Shown here: positions 53,830 through 62,313 of the stretch, piece after piece
How the letters are laid out: each line of letters opens with the position of its first letter
Position numbering within the stretch: the stretch's first letter is position 1
Origin: Longimicrobiales bacterium
Lineage (GTDB): Bacteria > Gemmatimonadota > Gemmatimonadetes > Longimicrobiales > Gaopeijiaceae
DNA length: 64,000 nt
Reading direction: 5' to 3'
NCBI GenBank assembly: GCA_958295645.1
Contig: OY282361.1
Location: 372,001-436,000, forward strand
Position numbers and translations under genes: made by a program
Notes under the pieces: model-generated
The model's database searches: none
Told to the model about the DNA's origin: nothing
What the model saw: the letters and a program-made list of their open reading frames with translations, nothing else

Positions 53830-53950
53830 TCCCCTTGGGGTGGTTCGTGGGCCGCTCTCTGGGCCTCTGCGGGAGGCCGAGAGCACATCGTAGCGTGGCA
53901 TTGCGGCGGCGACGCTCCCGCCTTTGGCAGCGGCCGGCTCCTCCCTGTCC
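53830..53950. other. Gene-free sequence before the tRNA
   Basis: With 53600-53829 this makes about 375 bases without a convincing gene. The minus strand upstream of 53800 can be read as a beta-rich fragment (TVEKSFTISIAGSSISYTI), possibly debris of a surface protein, but it is short and has no clear start. Nothing else is recognised. Confidence 0.45.
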
Positions 53951-53980
53951 TTGACACGCCGCCGCCGCTTCGGGAGCTTT
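53951..53980 (+). promoter_or_regulatory. Candidate tRNA promoter
   Basis: A perfect -35 TTGACA lies at 53951-53956. At a 17-18 nt spacing stands GAGCTT or AGCTTT (53974-53980), a weak -10. Initiation would fall a few bases before the tRNA at 53991. The exact -35 and its distance support a housekeeping promoter. Confidence 0.5.
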
Positions 53981-53990
53981 CGACCACTTC

Positions 53991-54064
53991 GCCGGAGTAG
54001 CTCAGTCGGTTAGAGCAGCGGAATCATAATCCGCGTGTCGGGGGTTCGAGTCCCTCCTCCGGCA
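53991..54064 (+). tRNA. tRNA with anticodon CAT (probably Met)
   Basis: A 74-nt cloverleaf: acceptor GCCGGAG pairs with CTCCGGC before discriminator A54064. The D arm is GCTC...GAGC, and the anticodon stem GCGGA/TCCGC encloses ATCATAA with anticodon CAT. The T arm GGGGG/CCCTC closes TTCGAGT. CCA is not encoded. The acceptor's first base pair is G-C, so it is not a standard initiator. Elongator Met is favoured, but a lysidine-modified Ile tRNA cannot be excluded from sequence alone. Confidence 0.92.
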
Positions 54065-54146
54065 TCGGCCGAGATCAGAGGGAGGCCCGCTGGACATCGG
54101 CATCCCGGCAGGACTGGCCCCCGCCATCCTTCGGACGGTCCAGCAA

Positions 54147-55988
54147 TTGGCCGTGAAACCAAGCCAGACGTCCGCGCCCTCTTCTGCGCTCCCGCCCGCT
54201 CCTGGGACGGCGACTCTCGAGGCGGCCGGCCCGGTTCAGCGGCGGGTTCGCCTGGAAGTCCCGGAGCACGTCCGTCTGGACTACGACTTGGCGGATCTGG
54301 GATCCCGCTTCGCCGCCTTCCTGGCCGACTTGGCGCTGCTCGGCGCGACGCTGGCCGTCTTCCTCCTCGCGGCCTCTCGCTTTGCCGCCGGCCCGGGTCT
54401 GTTGGAGGCACTCGGCCGAGCCGCGGCGATCATCGTCCTCTTCGCGGCGACTTGGGGCTACTTCGCCGGGTTCGAAGCGCTCTCGGACGGACGGACGCCG
54501 GGCAAGCGTCTGCTGGGTCTGCGAACGCTTCACGCCGGCGGCCAGCCCCTCACGGCGAGAGGCGCGATCATTCGCAACTTGGTCCGCGTGGTGGACTTGC
54601 AGCCTGCGCTGACGGGGGCGGTCGGCGGCTTGGCGATGATGGCGAGCGGTCGCACGCAGCGCCTGGGGGACTTGGCCGCGGACACCATCGTCGTGCGCGA
54701 CGACGGCTGGGGACGCCCTCCCTGGGAACACGCTCCGAAAGCCGGAGGACGGGGCCGGCCGCGGCTCGGCGAAGAGCAGTTTGCGCTGCTGTCGAACTAC
54801 ATGCGGCGCAGGGGCGACTTGGCCCCGGCGGTACGGGCGCGCTTGGTCGTTGCGTTGGTGGAGGCGATGCGAACCGTCGTTCCCCCGGATCGGACGGCCA
54901 GGCCAGGCGGCGGCGAGGACTACCTGGAGAGCCTCTACCGCGAGGAGTCCGGGCGGCGAGGCGGCGAGGCGGAGGGATGGAAACGGCAGGCCGCCGCTCT
55001 CGCGCGACGACGCGGCAAGGCTTGGCGCGCGTACGGCGGTCTAGTGGCGAGGGCCAGGAAGCGCGGCTTGACCCGGCTCGCCGACGACGAAGTCCGCAGG
55101 TTCGGACGGCTGTACCGCGGCATGACGGCGGACTTGGCCCGCGCCCGCGCCTACCGAGCGCCGGCGTCGCTGCTCTACGCCCTCGAGAAGTGGACGGGGA
55201 CGGGCCACAACCTGCTCTACCAAGCGGAGAGGCGGTTCGGTTTCTCGGCGGGGCGCTGGATCGGCGTCGTTCTCCCGCGGGCCGTCCGCGCCCAAGCCGG
55301 CGGCGTGGGGCTGGCGGCCCTGATTCTCTTCGGCTCTGGGATGGGGACGTACGCGGCCGTCCGCGCCGACCCTGGTCTTGCCCGGTACATCGTTCCGGCG
55401 GCCATGTTCAGCCGCGCCGAGAACACGCCGCAGGGGGATGCCACCGCGGCGTACGTCGACGTGCAGGCGTCGGGGATGCCCGTGCTCGCCTCGGGCGTGA
55501 TCACCAACAACTTGACGGTCTCGTTCATGGTCTTTGCGGGCGGAATGCTCGCGGGCACGGCCACGGGACTGGTCTTGGCGATCAACGGGGTCTTCCTCGG
55601 CGCGGTCTTCGCTCTCTACGCGAACGCGGGCGTCTTCGCGGTGCTCCTCGCTTTCGTGGCGCCGCACGGCGTGCTCGAGCTCGCCGCCATATGCATCTCG
55701 GGCGGGGCCGGATTCGGACTGGCGCGGGCGATCCTGCTCCCCGGGCGGCGCAGCCGTCGGCGGGTGCTGGCCGAACAAGCCCGGCGCTCCTTGTCCACGC
55801 TGGGATGCGCGGCTCTGCTGCTCCTGCTGGCGGGACTCGTCGAGGGCTTCTATTCGCCGTCGGGGCTGCCGCCGGAGGCGAAGTTCCTCTTCGGCGGCGC
55901 GAGCGCGGTCGGCTTGGCGCTGTACTTCGGGATGGCGGGGCGGGGCGGGGGCCAAGCGGCTGGTGCTACAGGAGCCCGCGCTCCCTGA
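54147..55988 (+). CDS. RDD-domain and SpoIIM (DUF95) fusion membrane protein
   Basis: A 613-residue membrane protein. The RDD domain (about 45-185) has SRFAAFLADLALL, SDGRTPGKRLLGLR and QRLGDLAADTIVV. A soluble helical part (about 205-370) follows. The C-terminal membrane part (about 385-600) resembles stage II sporulation protein M: NNLTVSFMVFAGGMLAGTAT, ALYANAGVFAVLLAFVAPHG and ELAAICISGGAG. In many genomes separate RDD and SpoIIM genes flank MoxR-DUF58 clusters; here they are fused and converge on such a cluster, overlapping DUF58 by 23 nt. The start is TTG 54147 or GTG 54153. Sporulation is not implied. Confidence 0.85.
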   Translation: MAVKPSQTSAPSSALPPAPGTATLEAAGPVQRRVRLEVPEHVRLDYDLADLGSRFAAFLADLALLGATLAVFLLAASRFAAGPGLLEALGRAAAIIVLFAATWGYFAGFEALSDGRTPGKRLLGLRTLHAGGQPLTARGAIIRNLVRVVDLQPALTGAVGGLAMMASGRTQRLGDLAADTIVVRDDGWGRPPWEHAPKAGGRGRPRLGEEQFALLSNYMRRRGDLAPAVRARLVVALVEAMRTVVPPDRTARPGGGEDYLESLYREESGRRGGEAEGWKRQAAALARRRGKAWRAYGGLVARARKRGLTRLADDEVRRFGRLYRGMTADLARARAYRAPASLLYALEKWTGTGHNLLYQAERRFGFSAGRWIGVVLPRAVRAQAGGVGLAALILFGSGMGTYAAVRADPGLARYIVPAAMFSRAENTPQGDATAAYVDVQASGMPVLASGVITNNLTVSFMVFAGGMLAGTATGLVLAINGVFLGAVFALYANAGVFAVLLAFVAPHGVLELAAICISGGAGFGLARAILLPGRRSRRRVLAEQARRSLSTLGCAALLLLLAGLVEGFYSPSGLPPEAKFLFGGASAVGLALYFGMAGRGGGQAAGATGARAP

Positions 55989-57276
55989 CTTCGACGTACA
56001 TGTCGAGCGAGCGGGCCAGCGTGTCTCCGGGATGGGCGTCCACCACGAGGATGCCGGAGCGTCGCATCGCCGCCAGCGCAGTCGCGCGTGCCTGCACGAG
56101 TTCTTCGGCGGCGGCGCGGTGGAAGGCGGACCGCTCGTCGAGCGCAGGCGCCTGAGCCGCGGCCGTCAACTCCGGGTTCTGGATGGCCACCGCGAGCGGA
56201 AGATGCACGCGGGCGGCCCGGGCGAGCGAACGCACCAGGGCGCGGGAGACGGTCTCGTCGATCACGTCGCAGAACAGGATCAGGAGCGACCGCTTGCGGA
56301 AAGTTCGGGCCAGAGCGGCCAGGGCCAGCGGGTAGTTCGGCTCGACGAGCCGCGTCCGCACGCCGGCGAGCGCCTCCGCGAGCTGGGCTGGATTGGGGCG
56401 GCGGGGCGGTGCGACGTACCTTACCTCGTCGTCGAAGACCAGAACCCCGACCCGGTCGCCGTAGGCTCGGGCGCGGCTCGCGAGAAGGAGCGCCGCGGCG
56501 AGCGCGAAGTCGGCTCTTTCGCGGTCGAGCACCCGTTCCCGCATGTGGCGGCCGGCGTCGATGGCCAGCACCACGTTCTGATGGCGCTCGGCTTGGTAGG
56601 TACGTACGGCGAGCCGGCGGCGCTTGGCCGAGACCTTCCAGTCGAGAGTGCGAGGGTCGTCGCCGCGCACGTAGTCGCGCAGGCTCTCGAACTCGCGCCC
56701 TTCGCCCGCTCGCCGGATCCTGCGCTGGCCGCTGTCCAGGAGAGGCCGCCGGACGGCATGCGGCCCCCGCTTTCGGAACTCGCGGATCCCGGGTTGCACG
56801 CGAATCGTGTCCGTGCAGGCCGTCGTCTCCTGCTTCCAGGCGAGCCCCCGGGGCCCGAGAGCACGGACATGGATGGAGCCGAGATTCGGAAAGCCCCGCT
56901 CGCGCGGCCTCACCCGGTACGAGAGCCGCACGGTGGAACCCGCCGGCACGGCGACCTGCGCGAACGGGTCCCATCCGTCCCCTTCACCCGCTTCGGCGCG
57001 CACCAGCGACGGGTCGGCGTCGTCGGTCAGCCTCACCTGAACGTCCCGCGGCCCCTGGTTGGCCAAGTCCACCGCCACCTCGCCCTCCTCTCCCAGCGAG
57101 AGCGCCGTCGGCGCGTGGCGCACCGCCGACGGCAGCCGCGCCCGCCGCCCGTCCAGGAACGTCAGAACGAGGACGGCCAAGTCGGCCGCCAACGCGCCCG
57201 CCGCCGAGACCAGAAACAGCAGGGAGGCCGCCCCGAACAGCCACAGAGCCCGCGTGGCGGGGACCATTGCGGTCAC
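55966..57276 (-). CDS. DUF58 domain protein
   Basis: A 436-residue protein with two N-terminal hydrophobic segments (about 8-42), a beta-rich domain, then the DUF58 core: GREFESLRDYVRGDDPRTLDWK, RQYQAE-like RTYQAERHQNVVLAID and a von Willebrand A-like fold with DAGRHM and LILFCDVID. The DxGxxM form is a partial MIDAS. DUF58 proteins work with MoxR ATPases. It is the last gene of the minus-strand operon, 37 nt after moxR. Confidence 0.88.
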   Translation of the reverse strand: MTAMVPATRALWLFGAASLLFLVSAAGALAADLAVLVLTFLDGRRARLPSAVRHAPTALSLGEEGEVAVDLANQGPRDVQVRLTDDADPSLVRAEAGEGDGWDPFAQVAVPAGSTVRLSYRVRPRERGFPNLGSIHVRALGPRGLAWKQETTACTDTIRVQPGIREFRKRGPHAVRRPLLDSGQRRIRRAGEGREFESLRDYVRGDDPRTLDWKVSAKRRRLAVRTYQAERHQNVVLAIDAGRHMRERVLDRERADFALAAALLLASRARAYGDRVGVLVFDDEVRYVAPPRRPNPAQLAEALAGVRTRLVEPNYPLALAALARTFRKRSLLILFCDVIDETVSRALVRSLARAARVHLPLAVAIQNPELTAAAQAPALDERSAFHRAAAEELVQARATALAAMRRSGILVVDAHPGDTLARSLDMYVEVRERGLL

Positions 57277-57313
57277 GGCGGGTTGGCCAAGCTTCGGGGC
57301 ATCGTCCGCACGG

Positions 57314-58261
57314 CTACTTGGGCGCTTCGATCCGCTTGAGGAGCACCGCGAGCTCGTCGTCGGACGACCTCCCCTCCACCTCGGCCTCCGGGGCCAGGAC
57401 GACCCTGTGGCGGAGCACCGGAAAGGACAGCGCCTTCACGTCCTCGGGGACGACGAAGTCGCGTCCTTCCAGGAACGCGTGCGCCTTGGCGGCCTGGTAG
57501 AGGGCCACGCCCGCGCGCGGGCTCGCGCCCAACGTGAAGGCCGGTTCATCTCTCGTGGCCCTAATGATGCGGGTCACGTAGCGCCGGACGCGCTCGTCCA
57601 TGTGGAGGCGGTCCACCGCGCTGCGCGCTTCAAGGAGTTCCTCGCGCGAGACGTGCTCGCCGAGGGCGTACGTCCGCTCGTCGTCCGCCCGGAAGCCCGC
57701 GTCGTAGCGGTCCAGGATCTGCCGCTCCGCCTCTTCCGGCGGGTAGCCGGCCACGATCTTCATCGTGAAGCGGTCCACTTGGGCTTCCGGCAGTGGGTAC
57801 GTGCCTTCGTACTCCACCGGATTCTGCGTCGCGAACACCGTGAAGGCCGCGGGCAGGGGCCGGGTCTCCCCGTCGACGGTGACTTGGCGCTCTTCCATGG
57901 CCTCCAGGAGCGCGGCTTGGGTCTTGGGCGGCGCCCGGTTGATCTCGTCGGCCAGGAGCAGGTCGGTGAACACGGGTCCGGCGCGGTACTCGAAGCGGCG
58001 CCCCGACTCGTCCAGAATGTTGACGCCCACGAGGTCGCTGGGCATGAGGTCCGGCGTGAACTGAACCCGGCCGAAGGCGAGCCCCAGGCCGCCGGCCAAG
58101 GCGCGCACGGCCAGCGTCTTGGCGGTGCCGGGCACGCCCTCGACCAGCGCGTGCCCTCCGGCGAGCAAGGTCACCGCCATCTGCCGAACCATGACGTCCT
58201 GCCCCAGCACGATCTGCTCCAGCCCGCTCAACAGCCTGCGCGTTCCCTCGAACGAGGTCAT
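57314..58261 (-). CDS. MoxR-family AAA+ ATPase
   Basis: A 315-residue AAA+ chaperone-type ATPase. Walker A GVPGTAKT is at 42-49, Walker B LLLADEINRAPPKTQ near 96-110, sensor 1 ATQNPVEYEGTYPLPEAQ, and the arginine-finger helix QVDRFTMK. MoxR proteins are thought to remodel or metal-load vWA-domain partners, here most likely the DUF58 product. The start overlaps the DUF4350 gene stop by 4 nt. Confidence 0.93.
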   Translation of the reverse strand: MTSFEGTRRLLSGLEQIVLGQDVMVRQMAVTLLAGGHALVEGVPGTAKTLAVRALAGGLGLAFGRVQFTPDLMPSDLVGVNILDESGRRFEYRAGPVFTDLLLADEINRAPPKTQAALLEAMEERQVTVDGETRPLPAAFTVFATQNPVEYEGTYPLPEAQVDRFTMKIVAGYPPEEAERQILDRYDAGFRADDERTYALGEHVSREELLEARSAVDRLHMDERVRRYVTRIIRATRDEPAFTLGASPRAGVALYQAAKAHAFLEGRDFVVPEDVKALSFPVLRHRVVLAPEAEVEGRSSDDELAVLLKRIEAPK

Positions 58262-59631
58262 GAAGTTCTCCTTCGTCCGTATTGGTCGACTCCGCCGGCG
58301 ATCGCCACCAAGTTGGGCGGACTGGACCGCCAGCCCTTCCTGACGCGCTCGACGGCGCTCTTGTGCCTGCCCCTGCGCTCCAACGCTTCCAGCGCCGCCC
58401 CGGCCTCGTCGCGGTTGCGGGGCGCCGGGAGGCCGGCCGCTCGGGCCAACCGAGCCGTGAGCAGCAGCGCCGCCGTGTCGCGCGCCCCGGACCGCTCGTA
58501 GAGCCTCGCCAGGGCCGAGACGTGCTGCAACGGGGAGTGTCGCGTTTCCCTGGGAGGGTCGCGGGGGGCGCCCAGCCGCATGCCCGCGAAGGCGAGCGCG
58601 GCCAAGCCCGCCAAGGCCAGTTGCAGCAGGGCGCGGCCGGCCGGCGTGCCCAGGAGAAACCCCGCCACCGCGCTCGCAGGAGAGCCCAAGCCGTACACGC
58701 CGTGGTGGAATTCGTCGAAGAAGACGGTGTCGCCCGGAGCCGTGTATGCCAAGGCGGCGCGCACGGCCAGAACCGCCAGCGGGTCGTCCTTGCTCTGTTC
58801 GTTGGACAAGGGCGCCGCGTTCGCGAACATGACGATGCGGCCTTCGCCCAGCGTGGCCAACCCGGCCGCAACGCCGTCGCCGGGTGCCGCCAGCAGCGTG
58901 TCGATGGGCACGGCCGACGCACCGGCCGCGGCCGCCGGGCGGCCCAGGGGTTCCGGTGCGTCGTCCGCATCCCCCGCGTTGTCCGCATCCCGCGCACCCG
59001 GCGCGTCGCCCGCATCTGGCGCCTCCCCCGCCTCCCCGGCGTCGTCCGCACCCGGCGCGTCGTCCGCGTCCAGCGCCTCCCCCGCCTCCCCCGCGATCGC
59101 GTAAGACCCCGGGAGAGCGGGAGGCAGGCCTGCCGTGAGGGCGTGCGGAGTCCAGGCCGGCCCGGGCTCTTCGGCGACCGCGCCGCCCGGTCTCGGCGTT
59201 TCGGGCGCGGTGTGGCGGAGCACCAAGCCCAGGGAGTCCAGGATCAAGGGCGCCACCTCCGGCCGCCGGGCGCGCGGCCTGAAGGCGGATCTCCTGAACG
59301 AGGGGGCGTAGAGAAGCGTGCCGCCAGCGCGCACCCAGTCCAGGAGAGCGCCGGCCTCGCGCGGACTCGGCGGGTTGGTGGGCTCCAGGACCACCAGCGT
59401 GCCGCGCAGGGGGTCCGCGTCTGCGAACGGCGTCATCCGCTGGGCGGTGGGCCTCCCCAACCGGGCCAGCGACCGGCTCAGCCCGGCCACTCCGTCGGGG
59501 CTCGTCCTCAAGCTGCTCCGAACGACGACGCCGTCTTCAGCGAAGCCGTCGCGGCCAAGCAGGTACGTCCCGAGCGCGAGCACGGCGGCGAACCCGGTCG
59601 CCACCGCCACGGCCTTCGCGTTGCCGGTCAC
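58258..59631 (-). CDS. DUF4350 domain membrane protein
   Basis: A 457-residue protein with an N-terminal membrane segment (about 7-26). The DUF4350 domain has SSLRTSPDGVAGLSRSLARLG, LVVLEPTNPPSPREAGALLDWV and GGTLLYAP. After a long Ala/Asp/Gly/Glu-rich insertion it continues with GEGRIVMFANAAPLSNE and VFFDEFHHGVYG, then a second membrane segment. The acidic insertion (coded at about 58960-59095) is built from imperfect ADDAPGA/AGEAGEA units and is not part of the family. Operon position between DUF4129 and MoxR is typical. Confidence 0.85.
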   Translation of the reverse strand: MTGNAKAVAVATGFAAVLALGTYLLGRDGFAEDGVVVRSSLRTSPDGVAGLSRSLARLGRPTAQRMTPFADADPLRGTLVVLEPTNPPSPREAGALLDWVRAGGTLLYAPSFRRSAFRPRARRPEVAPLILDSLGLVLRHTAPETPRPGGAVAEEPGPAWTPHALTAGLPPALPGSYAIAGEAGEALDADDAPGADDAGEAGEAPDAGDAPGARDADNAGDADDAPEPLGRPAAAAGASAVPIDTLLAAPGDGVAAGLATLGEGRIVMFANAAPLSNEQSKDDPLAVLAVRAALAYTAPGDTVFFDEFHHGVYGLGSPASAVAGFLLGTPAGRALLQLALAGLAALAFAGMRLGAPRDPPRETRHSPLQHVSALARLYERSGARDTAALLLTARLARAAGLPAPRNRDEAGAALEALERRGRHKSAVERVRKGWRSSPPNLVAIAGGVDQYGRRRTS

Positions 59632-60251
59632 GCCTCGCCCCCGGCGCCGCGGGCCAACGCCTCCAGGTCGCGGTACGCATCCGGCGTAGGGCGTCGTCGG
59701 CCGAACGACAGCTCCTGGAAAGCCCGGAGGAACCGGCGCGCCTGGGCGCCCGCCAGACCGGCCGGGACCTCCCGAGCGTACTCGCCGGGGGTCTTGGACG
59801 CGTGGAACCCCAGCGTCCCGCTTCGGTCCAGGCGGAGAAGCAGTCCCAGGTACAGCGCCGTGGCGGCCTGCCGGTAGAGTCCCGCGGCGGCCCGGGCAGC
59901 GGCGACGCTGGCCCAGTCCTCGGCGGTGCGGGGCGCGTCGGCTCCTGCGTCTCCGCCGTCTTCAGTTCCCCCCGCGCCCGGACGCGCCCTCCGGAGTCCC
60001 GCGGCTCGCCACAGCCCCCAAGTCGCCAAGATCGCCACGGCCAGCGCCGCCAGCGTGCGCAGGTCTGCTGGCACGGCCTCCGCGAGTCCCCGCAGGAGAT
60101 CCCTGACCCGATCCCAAATCGCCCAACCTCCGATCCAGTCGCCGAAGAGGCGGCCGAGCCCGGACGACTCCCTCCGAAAATCCGGCCCGCTCAGCACTTC
60201 GTTGATCACGCGGGCGATCTCGGCGGCCGTCGGCCCTGGGTCTTGCAGCAC
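59628..60251 (-). CDS. DUF4129 domain membrane protein
   Basis: The 207-residue product has one transmembrane helix (about 68-86, LRTLAALAVAILATWGLW) and the cytoplasmic DUF4129 domain: AAAGLYRQAATALYLGLLLRLDRSG, KTPGEYAREV and FQELSFGRRRPTPD. The GTG at 60251 is chosen because it lies 4 nt after the upstream stop and starts VLQDPGPTAAEIARVI. A longer ATG start at 60311 would overlap the previous gene by 56 nt. DUF4129 proteins accompany MoxR/DUF58 systems; biochemical role unknown. Confidence 0.82.
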   Translation of the reverse strand: MLQDPGPTAAEIARVINEVLSGPDFRRESSGLGRLFGDWIGGWAIWDRVRDLLRGLAEAVPADLRTLAALAVAILATWGLWRAAGLRRARPGAGGTEDGGDAGADAPRTAEDWASVAAARAAAGLYRQAATALYLGLLLRLDRSGTLGFHASKTPGEYAREVPAGLAGAQARRFLRAFQELSFGRRRPTPDAYRDLEALARGAGGEA

Positions 60252-60255
60252 GGGG

Positions 60256-61161
60256 TCAGCGCGCCAGAGCGTCCGCCGCGGCTTCGATGTCGTACCCCTC
60301 GGCGCGCACAAGCCGGTCGTGATACAGCACCATGTGGCAGGCCACCCAGAGGGGCATGGTCACCGCCGAGACCAAGAGCCCCACCGCTGCCCACAGCCAC
60401 TGCTGGCCGCCACCGGCCGAGACGAGGGACGCGGATCCTCCGGTCAGGTACTCCCACGTGCCGGCGAAGGCGTCCACGGCCAGAGTCGGCAGCAACACCA
60501 TCACCAAGGCCACGCCGACGAGGGCCGCCATGCGCCAGCGGTCGCCCCGGGCCAGGCGGAAGGACCTCCGCAGGGAACTCAACCCGCCCCGGTCCTCCAC
60601 GACCACCACAGGCAGAAGCACGGCCGTGCCCGCGACCATCCAGACCAGAAGCGCCAGTCCCGGGAGACTGAACAGCAACATGGTCGCCAAGCCGGCGAAG
60701 ACGCCGCCGACGGCGATTGCGGCAGCCATTGCGGCCGCCGCGACGGAGAACGCGAGGACAAAGGCCCCGGAGCCGCCCAACAACATGACCGAGCCTGCCG
60801 CCGCGATTCGGTGCAGACGTGCGAGCCCGCGCCCGTAGCATTGTGCGACGGCAGGTGGCGGCGCGCCCCTCGTTCTCGCGGCCATGCCGACGGCCAGCGC
60901 CATCTTCGCCACCGTGTCCGCCAGAACGACCACGACGACCAACACCGTGGCGTTGGCCAGAACGCCCGCGTCGACGCTCGTTGCTGGAAAGCCGAGCATG
61001 ACTTCGGCCATGGCGTTCTGGGCGACGACGGTCAGAAACGCGGCGGGCAAGAGGCCCAACAAGGCAACCTGCGTGTACCAGGCGAAGTCGCGCCGGTACA
61101 GTTGAAAGGAGAGGTCCAGCACCTCGCCGAAGCCGAGTGGCCGGAGTGGCAGCTCGGACAT
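60256..61161 (-). CDS. Multi-pass membrane protein of the MoxR operon
   Basis: A 301-residue protein with about six hydrophobic segments, starting SELPLRPLGFGEVLDLSFQL, a motif typical of DUF7544/glycerophosphoryl-phosphodiesterase-type membrane domains placed before DUF4129 genes. VVVEDRGGLSSLRRSFRLARGDRW is the conserved mid-section loop. It is the first gene of the five-gene minus-strand operon. Function unknown. Confidence 0.8.
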   Translation of the reverse strand: MSELPLRPLGFGEVLDLSFQLYRRDFAWYTQVALLGLLPAAFLTVVAQNAMAEVMLGFPATSVDAGVLANATVLVVVVVLADTVAKMALAVGMAARTRGAPPPAVAQCYGRGLARLHRIAAAGSVMLLGGSGAFVLAFSVAAAAMAAAIAVGGVFAGLATMLLFSLPGLALLVWMVAGTAVLLPVVVVEDRGGLSSLRRSFRLARGDRWRMAALVGVALVMVLLPTLAVDAFAGTWEYLTGGSASLVSAGGGQQWLWAAVGLLVSAVTMPLWVACHMVLYHDRLVRAEGYDIEAAADALAR

Positions 61162-61515
61162 GGACGGGCTCCCCGGCGTGGATGGGTTCCCCATTGTCCC
61201 AGGCGGGACGCGAAGCATGCGACCCGGCAACGGCCGCTGCCAGGAGCAAAGATAGCCCTCCTCGGCTCTCGCGGCGCCGGATTGATTGCTTTCCTCGCAT
61301 CCGGCACCTTCACTTGGGAGAGGCGACTCGCGCAGTTGCGAGAGAGCGCCAAGGTCACCGCCACGACCTTCTTCTTCGTGGCGACTCGCGCGCAGTTGCG
61401 AGAGAGCGTCGCGTGCCGGGCGCCGAGTGGACGGGGACGGAGCCGAGGAGACTGCGAAGATGAAATGGACGCCGTGGTTCATGGCCGAGGTGGCCGCAGC
61501 GGACGCCGCCGCCGG
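61162..61515. other. Divergent intergenic region with repeats
   Basis: This stretch separates the minus-strand MoxR operon from the plus-strand SDR gene, so both promoters should lie here. No strong -35/-10 pair is seen. The main structure is a pair of direct repeats at 61322-61348 and 61380-61408. No gene is recognised. Confidence 0.55.
61322..61408. repeat. Two direct copies of a small palindromic unit
   Basis: Copy 1 (61322-61348) and copy 2 (61380-61408) share GGCGACTCGCG then CAGTTGCGAGAGAGCG, copy 2 carrying two extra bases (CG). Each contains an inverted repeat, CTCGC-GCAGTT-GCGAG. A related sequence on the opposite strand, CTCGACTGCGCGAG, lies upstream of the thiolase gene near 39977-39990. 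This may be a dispersed REP-like element. Confidence 0.65.
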
Positions 61516-62313
61516 ATGACGCCGATGGCGCCGGCCGCCCAGCCCGTGGCCTTTGTGACGGGAGCCTCCTCCGGGATCGGGCGGGCCCTTGCGGTTCGGC
61601 TGGCCCAGGAAGGCTACGCCGTGGGACTCGCGGCGCGCCGCGCCGAACGGTTGCGGGAGGTTGCGGGCGACGTCGGCGACTATCACGGCGCCGCCTCCGT
61701 GCACGAGTGCGACGTGTCCGACTCCGAACAGGTCAGCAAGGCGGTGGCGGCCTGCCGCCTGGCGCTCGGACCCATCGATCTCTTGGTCGCCAACGCGGGC
61801 GTCGGGGCGGTCGCGTCCGCGACGGATCTGGACGCCGAGGACGTGAGCCGCATTCTGGCCGTCAACTTCATGGGCGCCGTGCACGCCGTGGAATGCGTTC
61901 TTCCCGAGATGCTGCGGCGAGGTTCGGGCCATCTGGTCGCGATCGCCAGCTTGGCCGGCCTCAACGGGATGCCGCAAAGGGCCGCGTACTGCGCGTCGAA
62001 GGCCGCCATGATCGCCTTCTTCGAGAGCCTTCGGATGGAACTCCGTCCCGCGGGCGTCGCCGTGACCGTCGTCAACCCTGGCTTCGTGCGCACCGAGATG
62101 ACGGTGGACGACGGTCGGCCTCGGCCGTTCATCATGGACGTCGACTCCGCCGCGGAGCACATCTGGCGGGCGATCTCGGCGCGACGCGTTTCCGCGGCCT
62201 TCCCGTGGCAGCTGGCGCCGGCCGCCATGTTGGCTCGCGCACTGCCCCGGAGCGCCTACGATTGGCTCGTGCGGCGGCTGTTCAGGCCCCCCCGCGGGCG
62301 CCCGCCGGCGTGA
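61516..62313 (+). CDS. Short-chain dehydrogenase/reductase
   Basis: A 265-residue SDR. TGASSGIG near 14-21 binds NAD(P), NAG is in VANAGVG, the catalytic serine is in IASLAG, and YCASK supplies Tyr and Lys. VNPGFVRTEM follows. ARRAER after the second strand suggests NADPH preference. The substrate cannot be told. An alternative ATG is at 61525. The stop overlaps the tilS start. Confidence 0.88.
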   Translation: MTPMAPAAQPVAFVTGASSGIGRALAVRLAQEGYAVGLAARRAERLREVAGDVGDYHGAASVHECDVSDSEQVSKAVAACRLALGPIDLLVANAGVGAVASATDLDAEDVSRILAVNFMGAVHAVECVLPEMLRRGSGHLVAIASLAGLNGMPQRAAYCASKAAMIAFFESLRMELRPAGVAVTVVNPGFVRTEMTVDDGRPRPFIMDVDSAAEHIWRAISARRVSAAFPWQLAPAAMLARALPRSAYDWLVRRLFRPPRGRPPA

